From assembly GCA_963812945.1 (NCBI GenBank), contig CAWEXD010000008.1:2852001-2916000 (forward strand): a DNA stretch of 64,000 nt, given 5' to 3'. The stretch comes from DASRDR01 sp963812945 [NCBI: uncultured Candidatus Rokubacteria bacterium]. Lineage in GTDB: Bacteria > Methylomirabilota > Methylomirabilia > Rokubacteriales. A model generated the notes under the pieces. It was not told the DNA's origin. It was given only the letters and a program-made list of their open reading frames with translations, and searched no databases. Every line of letters starts with the position of its first letter. Position 1 is the stretch's first letter. Made by a program: the position numbers and the translations under genes. This document shows, piece by piece, positions 59,362 through 64,000 of this stretch.

Positions 59362-60302
59362 TCTACGTCCACCTTCGCGCCCGCCGTGCGCATGATCCAC
59401 CACGAGCTGAGGAAGGTGGCCGCCAGCATGACCATCGAGATCGCGCTCGCGAAGCCCAGGTAGGAGAAGTTGAACGCCTGGCGGAACGCGTAGAAGTTCG
59501 TCACCTCCGTGACGTTCCCGGGACCGCCGTCGGTCAGCACGTAGATCAGCGGGAAGGCCTTGATGCTGTCCACCAGGCGAAACAGCCCGGCCACCAGCAG
59601 GACGGGCTTGAGCCACGGCAGGGTGATGTACCGGGTGACCTGCCAGGCGCTGGCGCCGTCGATGCGCGCCGCCTCGAGCGGATCCTCCGGCATCATCTGG
59701 AGCGAGGCCAGGACCATGAGCAGGGTGAAGGGGAACCATTGCCAGATGTCCGCGATCATGATGGCCGCCAGGGCCCCGTCCGCGTGGGTGATCAGGGCGG
59801 GAAAGGGGCGGCCGAGCCACGCGAAGAGCTGGTGCACGGGGCTGATGTCCGGCGTGTAGAGCACCTTGAAGATGATCGCCACGACGATCGGCGGCAGCAC
59901 CATCGGCACCAGGAACACCGTGCGGAAGGCGGCCACGATGCGCGACGGGATGTTCAGCAGCAGCCCCAGCGAGAGGCCGATCAGCAGCTGCGACGCCACC
60001 GTGACGGCGCTCAGCTTCACCTGCACCCACACCGACTGCAGGAACCGCTCGTCCTCCGGCAGGCTTCGATAGTTGACCAGGGGATCGTCGAACTGCCACG
60101 CGGTGCGCGGCATCGTGAGGTTCAGGGGCGTGAGGCTGGTGACGAGCAGGTACAGGAACGGGACGATGGTCATCAGGAACATCATCACGAGCGCCGGCGT
60201 CAGCATCAGCGTGTACGTGCGGCGCCGCCGGGCCGCCAGGGACGCGCCGCCGGCGGCCGGTACGCGGGCTCCGCCAGAGAGGCCTGCCGAGGTCGCCACC
60301 AA
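59358..60302 (-). CDS. Sugar ABC importer permease, MalF type
   Basis: A 314-residue permease; EAA loop PLEAARIDGASAWQVTRYIT. It follows its binding-protein gene after an 87-base gap that holds two palindromes. Confidence 0.88.
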   Translation of the reverse strand: MVATSAGLSGGARVPAAGGASLAARRRRTYTLMLTPALVMMFLMTIVPFLYLLVTSLTPLNLTMPRTAWQFDDPLVNYRSLPEDERFLQSVWVQVKLSAVTVASQLLIGLSLGLLLNIPSRIVAAFRTVFLVPMVLPPIVVAIIFKVLYTPDISPVHQLFAWLGRPFPALITHADGALAAIMIADIWQWFPFTLLMVLASLQMMPEDPLEAARIDGASAWQVTRYITLPWLKPVLLVAGLFRLVDSIKAFPLIYVLTDGGPGNVTEVTNFYAFRQAFNFSYLGFASAISMVMLAATFLSSWWIMRTAGAKVDVE

Positions 60303-60330
60303 CCGAGCTATCTCGCTAGCGGGATCGAGG

Positions 60331-60364
60331 GCGCCGGCCGGCGCGGCCCGCCTCCCGGGAGGCG
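60331..60364 (-). terminator. Two adjacent palindromes between binding-protein and permease genes
   Basis: GCGCCGGCCGGCGC (60331-60344) and CGCCTCCCGGGAGGCG (60349-60364), the second extended by nearly complementary GCGGCC/GGCCGC flanks. There is no T run, so mRNA protection or partial termination is likelier than full termination. Confidence 0.5.
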
Positions 60365-60389
60365 GCCGCGCCGTCGGCCGCGTGCATGC

Positions 60390-61760
60390 CTAGGCGTCCA
60401 CCTTGAAGCCGCCCTTCTTCAGGTCGGCGATGGCCTCGCGCTGGGCCTGGGCCATCGCCTCCTGGGCGGTCTGCTGGCGGGTGGCGATGCGCTGCATGGC
60501 CTTGTTCATCACGGCCCCCACCTGCGGGAACGCCGGCACGGTCCGGTACTTCATGTACGCGGCGGAGCCGGCCTTCTTCATCACGTCGAGCGCCATGTCC
60601 GCGAGCACCTGTCCGTTGTAGGTGGTCGATTCCCGGAAGCGCGGGTTCTGCAGCACCGACGCGCGCGTCGGTCCCGCGTACCCCAGCTCGACCACGTACC
60701 GCGTGAGCATCTGCTTGCTGGTGGCCCACTTGATGAACTCCCAGGCCGCCCGCTTCTTCGTGGATCCGAGGGGAATGCCGAGGGCGTGGGAGCCCAGGCC
60801 CGGGAAGTCGCCCTTCGGGCCCACCGGCATCGGCCCGAAACGGGACGTCTTGCGCACCGTGGATTCCGTGCTGGCCACGATGGGGATCAGCGAGCCGAGG
60901 CCCTGGTTGCGGAAATTGCCCCGGCCGGCCATCTGGGCGCGGAGCGCCTGGTCGTTCAGGTAGCTCAGCGAGCCGTCCGGCGCGAAGTCCCGCAGGAGCC
61001 GCGCGTAGTACGCCGCGCTCTCCACCACCTCGGGCGTATCCAGGGTGGGCGTCAGGTTCTCCGGCGGGTCCTTGAACACGCGGCCGCCGAAGCCCATCAG
61101 GAAGGGGATCCAGGGCCAGTTGTAGTTGTTCTCGTTCACCCAGGCCTTCACGCCCTCCACGTTGTCGACCTGCTCGCAGGTCCGGGTGAACTCGGCGAAG
61201 GTCTTCGGCCAGCCCAGCCCCTTCTTTTCCACGATGTCCCAGCGGCCGCAGGACATCAGCATCACCTCGGTGAGCCAGGGCATGCCGTGGCGGTGCCCGT
61301 CGCCGGGATGACGGAAGTGGGCCATGCTGGCCTCGCTGAAGTCCGCGACGTCGTAGTCGGGCTCGGTCCAGTTGGGATCCTTCAGGTATTCCTCCAGGTC
61401 CGTCACCCAGCGGGCGCCGATCCAGCGGCCGGAGTATATGAACGTGAGGTTGATGAAGTCGAAGGCCCGGCCCTGGGTGGACAGCTCCAGATCGGTGCGC
61501 TGGTTGTAGTTGAAGAACCCCTGGGTCTGGAAGTTCACCTTGGCGCCCGTCTTGGCCTCGAACTCCGGGATCAGCTTGCGCAAGGGATCGGTGAACGGCG
61601 CGTAGTCGAACATCTGCCCCTCGAGGGTCACCCCGGCGAAGGGCTTGGCCTGTCCGAGGACGGCCGGCGCGCGCCCGAAGGTGCCGTAGGCCAGCCCGGC
61701 CGCCGAGCCCAGGACGAGCTTCCGGCGGCTCAGGCCGCGCGACGACGAAGACGTGCTCAT
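60390..61760 (-). CDS. Sugar ABC importer binding protein with Tat signal
   Basis: A 456-residue CUT1 binding protein; SRRKLVLGSAAG near residue 11 is a twin-arginine signal. Family stretches are IPEFEAKTGAKVNFQTQGF, YNWPWIPFLMGFGG and RAAWEFIKWATSKQM. GGAGG precedes the ATG. It differs clearly from the binding protein at 55538, so the two systems probably have different ligands. Confidence 0.88.
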   Translation of the reverse strand: MSTSSSSRGLSRRKLVLGSAAGLAYGTFGRAPAVLGQAKPFAGVTLEGQMFDYAPFTDPLRKLIPEFEAKTGAKVNFQTQGFFNYNQRTDLELSTQGRAFDFINLTFIYSGRWIGARWVTDLEEYLKDPNWTEPDYDVADFSEASMAHFRHPGDGHRHGMPWLTEVMLMSCGRWDIVEKKGLGWPKTFAEFTRTCEQVDNVEGVKAWVNENNYNWPWIPFLMGFGGRVFKDPPENLTPTLDTPEVVESAAYYARLLRDFAPDGSLSYLNDQALRAQMAGRGNFRNQGLGSLIPIVASTESTVRKTSRFGPMPVGPKGDFPGLGSHALGIPLGSTKKRAAWEFIKWATSKQMLTRYVVELGYAGPTRASVLQNPRFRESTTYNGQVLADMALDVMKKAGSAAYMKYRTVPAFPQVGAVMNKAMQRIATRQQTAQEAMAQAQREAIADLKKGGFKVDA

Positions 61761-61818
61761 CGGGAATCCTCCTCTTCGTGGGAACGGGTCGCTCGGTGGA
61801 CGACGCGGGGGCCGATCA

Positions 61819-62697
61819 CTACTGCTTCACCGCGCCGGCGGCCAGCCCGGCGCTCAGCTTCGTCTGGAGCGGCAGGAACAGGAGCAGGGGCGGCAGCGTG
61901 GTCAGCGCGGCCGCCGCCATCACCTGGCCCCACTCCGTGGTGTGCTCGCCGAAGAACGCGTAGAGGGCCAGGGGCATCGTCTTCATGTCCGTCTTCGTCA
62001 GGAAGGCCAGCGCGAACAGGTACTCCGACCAGCACAGGATGAACGCGTACGTTGCGGTGGCGACCACGCCGGGCAGCATGATCGGGAACACGATCCGCCA
62101 GATGACCTGGAACGGCGGGCAGCCGTCGATGATCGCCATCTCGTCCAGGCTCCGCGGCACCGACTCGAGGTAGCCGACGAGGAGATACACCGAGAACGGG
62201 ATCGTCACCGCCACGTAGCAGACGATGATCCCGAGGTAGGTGTTCAGGAGGCCGAGACGCGCGAAGAGGATGAACACCGGCGTGACCAGGATGATCCAGG
62301 GGAACGTCTGGCCCAGCATCACGCTGCCGAAGATCGCCGACTTCCACCGGAACTGCCGGCGCGAGAAGACGTAGGCCGCGATGACCGACACGAACGTGGA
62401 GATGAGCACGGCCGTCAGGCTGATCACGAGGCTGTTGCCGATGTGGACGCCGAAGCCCGACGCGAACAGGCGCCGGTAGTTCCCGAGCGTGTAGTCGGCG
62501 AACTCGCCCGAGAAGAGCGTCTCCTGGGTCTTGAAGGACGCGAAGAAGACCCACACCGTCGGGTAGACGAGGACGACGGCCACGACCAGGGCGACGGCCA
62601 GCACCAGGACCTCGCCGGGCCGGACGCCGCGCCGCCGGCGGGGCGCGGCGTGGGCCAGGGGTCGGATGTCGACGGCCGGCGCCGGCTCGGCACCCAT
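61819..62697 (-). CDS. Sugar ABC importer permease, MalG type
   Basis: A 292-residue permease; the EAA loop is LDEMAIIDGCPPFQVIWRIV, in which the usual EAA is EMA, and the C-terminus is SAGLAAGAVKQ. It follows the MalF-type gene by three bases and precedes the next binding-protein gene by 58. Confidence 0.87.
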   Translation of the reverse strand: MGAEPAPAVDIRPLAHAAPRRRRGVRPGEVLVLAVALVVAVVLVYPTVWVFFASFKTQETLFSGEFADYTLGNYRRLFASGFGVHIGNSLVISLTAVLISTFVSVIAAYVFSRRQFRWKSAIFGSVMLGQTFPWIILVTPVFILFARLGLLNTYLGIIVCYVAVTIPFSVYLLVGYLESVPRSLDEMAIIDGCPPFQVIWRIVFPIMLPGVVATATYAFILCWSEYLFALAFLTKTDMKTMPLALYAFFGEHTTEWGQVMAAAALTTLPPLLLFLPLQTKLSAGLAAGAVKQ

Positions 62698-62700
62698 GGC

Positions 62701-63603
62701 TCAGAACACCTCTCGCAGCTCTCGCCGGATCACGAGCCGGAGGTACAGGAGCCCGAAGGCGGTCATGATGGCGGCCATCACGATCCCGATCGCGGAGCTG
62801 TAGCCCATCCGGCCGTCGACGAACGCCTTGAGGTACACCTCGGTCGCCATCACGTTCGTGTAGAGACCCGGGCCGGCGCCCGTCGAGAGCCACACGTAGA
62901 CGAAGTTGTTGAACGTCCAGAAGGTGGACAGGAGCGTCATCACGACCACGGCGGGCATGAGGTGGGGCAGCACCACGTGCCAGAGGCTCTGGACCTTGGT
63001 GGCGCCGTCCACCGAGGCCGCCTCCAGCACCTCGGCGGGGATGGCCTTGAGGCTCGCGAGGAACGTGAGCGTCACCAGGGGCAGCGTGTTCCAGGTGATG
63101 ATGGTGATGAGCGCGGGCCAGACGAAGGCCACGTCGGAGAGGAACGCCACGGGCTCGGCCGCCAGCCCCGAGCCGACCAGGAGCTTGTTCACCACGCCCG
63201 CCCGCGGATCCAGCATCCAGCGCCAGATGACGACCGCGACGATGGGCGGCGTGGCCCACGGCACGATGAGGATCACGTGGAACAGGGTCCGGAGCCGCCA
63301 TCGTCGGAGCGTCTCCGAGTTGACGAGCAGCGCCAGGAGCAGCCCCAGCACGATCCGGACCGACACACCGATCAGGGTCAGCCACACGGTGGTGTTGTAG
63401 AGGACGCGGCGGAACTCCTTGCTCGTCACGAGCTCGACGTAGTTGCGGGCGCCAACCCACTGGCCCCCGCGCTTGAGGCCGAAGAGGCTCAGATCGGTCA
63501 GGCTGTTCTGGAGATTGAAGAGCGTCGGGTACACGTAGAACAGCATCAGGAAAAGGAACGCCGGCAGCAGGAGCAGTCCGACGAAGGCCCGATTTCCCCT
63601 CAC
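62701..63603 (-). CDS. Sugar ABC importer permease, MalF type
   Basis: A 300-residue permease; EAA loop VLEAASVDGATKVQSLWHVV. The GTG has GGAGG six bases upstream, and that site lies partly in the foot of a 12-bp hairpin, so translation may be held down when the hairpin forms. Confidence 0.88.
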   Translation of the reverse strand: MRGNRAFVGLLLLPAFLFLMLFYVYPTLFNLQNSLTDLSLFGLKRGGQWVGARNYVELVTSKEFRRVLYNTTVWLTLIGVSVRIVLGLLLALLVNSETLRRWRLRTLFHVILIVPWATPPIVAVVIWRWMLDPRAGVVNKLLVGSGLAAEPVAFLSDVAFVWPALITIITWNTLPLVTLTFLASLKAIPAEVLEAASVDGATKVQSLWHVVLPHLMPAVVVMTLLSTFWTFNNFVYVWLSTGAGPGLYTNVMATEVYLKAFVDGRMGYSSAIGIVMAAIMTAFGLLYLRLVIRRELREVF

Positions 63604-63613
63604 GGCGTGCCTC

Positions 63614-63640
63614 CGGACGGGGCGGCGCCCGCCCCGTCCG
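63614..63640 (-). terminator. Strong stem-loop between binding-protein and permease genes
   Basis: A perfect 12-bp stem with a 3-base loop (63614-63625 with 63629-63640), the best hairpin in the window. It touches the ribosome site of the MalF-type gene. Confidence 0.6.
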
Positions 63641-63668
63641 CGCGGCCCATCCTACATCCCCCCGGACC

Positions 63669-64000
63669 CTACTTGGCCTTGGCCAGCTCGGTCTGGATCA
63701 GGTCGTACACCTCCTGGGCGGCGGCCTTGGACGGCTTCTCCCCGATGAACACCGAGCCCATCGCCCGGCCGACGGCGTTCCACATGGTGGGAATGGCCAC
63801 CGGGCCGGTCGAGTACGCGCCCCACTGGCGGGCGATCTTGAGCTGCTCCGGGTATCCCGAGTGGGCAGGGCCGCGCTCGATCTTGGCGATGAGGCTCTTC
63901 TGCGCCGGCCACTGGCCGACGTAGTACTTGGAGAAGATCTCGGGATTGTTCAGGTACTGGACCAGCTTGTAGGCCTCCTCCGGGTGCTTCGTGTTCACGT
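63669..64000 (-). CDS. Sugar ABC importer binding protein (C-terminal part, cut by window end)
   Basis: The last 110 residues of a CUT1 binding protein: HPEEAYKLVQYLNNPEIFSKYY, GQWPAQKSLIAK and the end KPSKAAAQEVYDLIQTELAKAK. The N-terminus lies beyond the window. It begins the fourth CUT1 set. Confidence 0.85.
   Translation of the reverse strand, partial: VNTKHPEEAYKLVQYLNNPEIFSKYYVGQWPAQKSLIAKIERGPAHSGYPEQLKIARQWGAYSTGPVAIPTMWNAVGRAMGSVFIGEKPSKAAAQEVYDLIQTELAKAK

Overview
The window is 64 kb of very GC-rich bacterial chromosome. No rRNA, tRNA, CRISPR array, transposase or integrase was seen. The gene mix is long repeated-GAF signalling proteins, a DNA topoisomerase VI pair, many ABC importers without their own ATPase, Cys-type sulfatases, and amidohydrolase and enolase-superfamily enzymes. 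This fits an uncultured soil bacterium of the Candidatus Rokubacteria/Methylomirabilota kind. That placement is inferred from gene content only; a proteobacterial or other high-GC lineage is not excluded.

Left part (1-15 kb): a RES-Xre toxin-antitoxin pair; an operon of acyl-CoA ligase, cystathionine lyase and metal-dependent hydrolase; then a signalling operon made of a 2589-residue histidine kinase with 13 GAF domains, a stand-alone receiver, and a receiver fused to a class III nucleotide cyclase.

Middle (15-36 kb): on the minus strand, a DUF488 gene lies behind an unusual 1525-residue membrane protein that joins 14 YCF48/BNR-type propeller repeats to a KAP P-loop NTPase. Divergent from it are topoisomerase VI subunits B and A. 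A run of small minus-strand genes follows: GntR regulator, GlsB-like membrane protein, RRM RNA-binding protein, ribosomal protein bS21 and two CPxC zinc-ribbon proteins. The GntR and bS21 promoters carry the same 32-bp operator-like sequence (27/32 identical). Next are a secreted GDSL esterase, a secreted haem c/propeller protein, a CsgG-DUF4810-DUF799 lipoprotein trio and a secreted nuclease.

Right part (36-64 kb): a catabolic and scavenging island. It holds a SMP-30-like lactonase with an alpha/beta hydrolase, two mandelate racemase-family enzymes (one close to rhamnonate dehydratase), four sulfatases (one frameshifted), four CUT1-type sugar ABC importers lacking an ATPase (one cut by the window end), and one complete sulfonate/nitrate-type importer. 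The last is co-transcribed with two sulfatases from one strong promoter. The arrangement suggests uptake and desulfation of organic sulfate esters plus import of sugars or sugar acids. Remnants of a sugar permease and of a probable TctA permease lie in gaps, a sign of past turnover.

Regulatory sequence is readable. Five sites share TTGAC(C/A), exactly 17 bases, then TAG(G/A)(C/A/T)T, and a sixth has TACGCT as its -10. Two genes look leaderless. All four CUT1 operons have a stem-loop between the binding-protein gene and the first permease gene.
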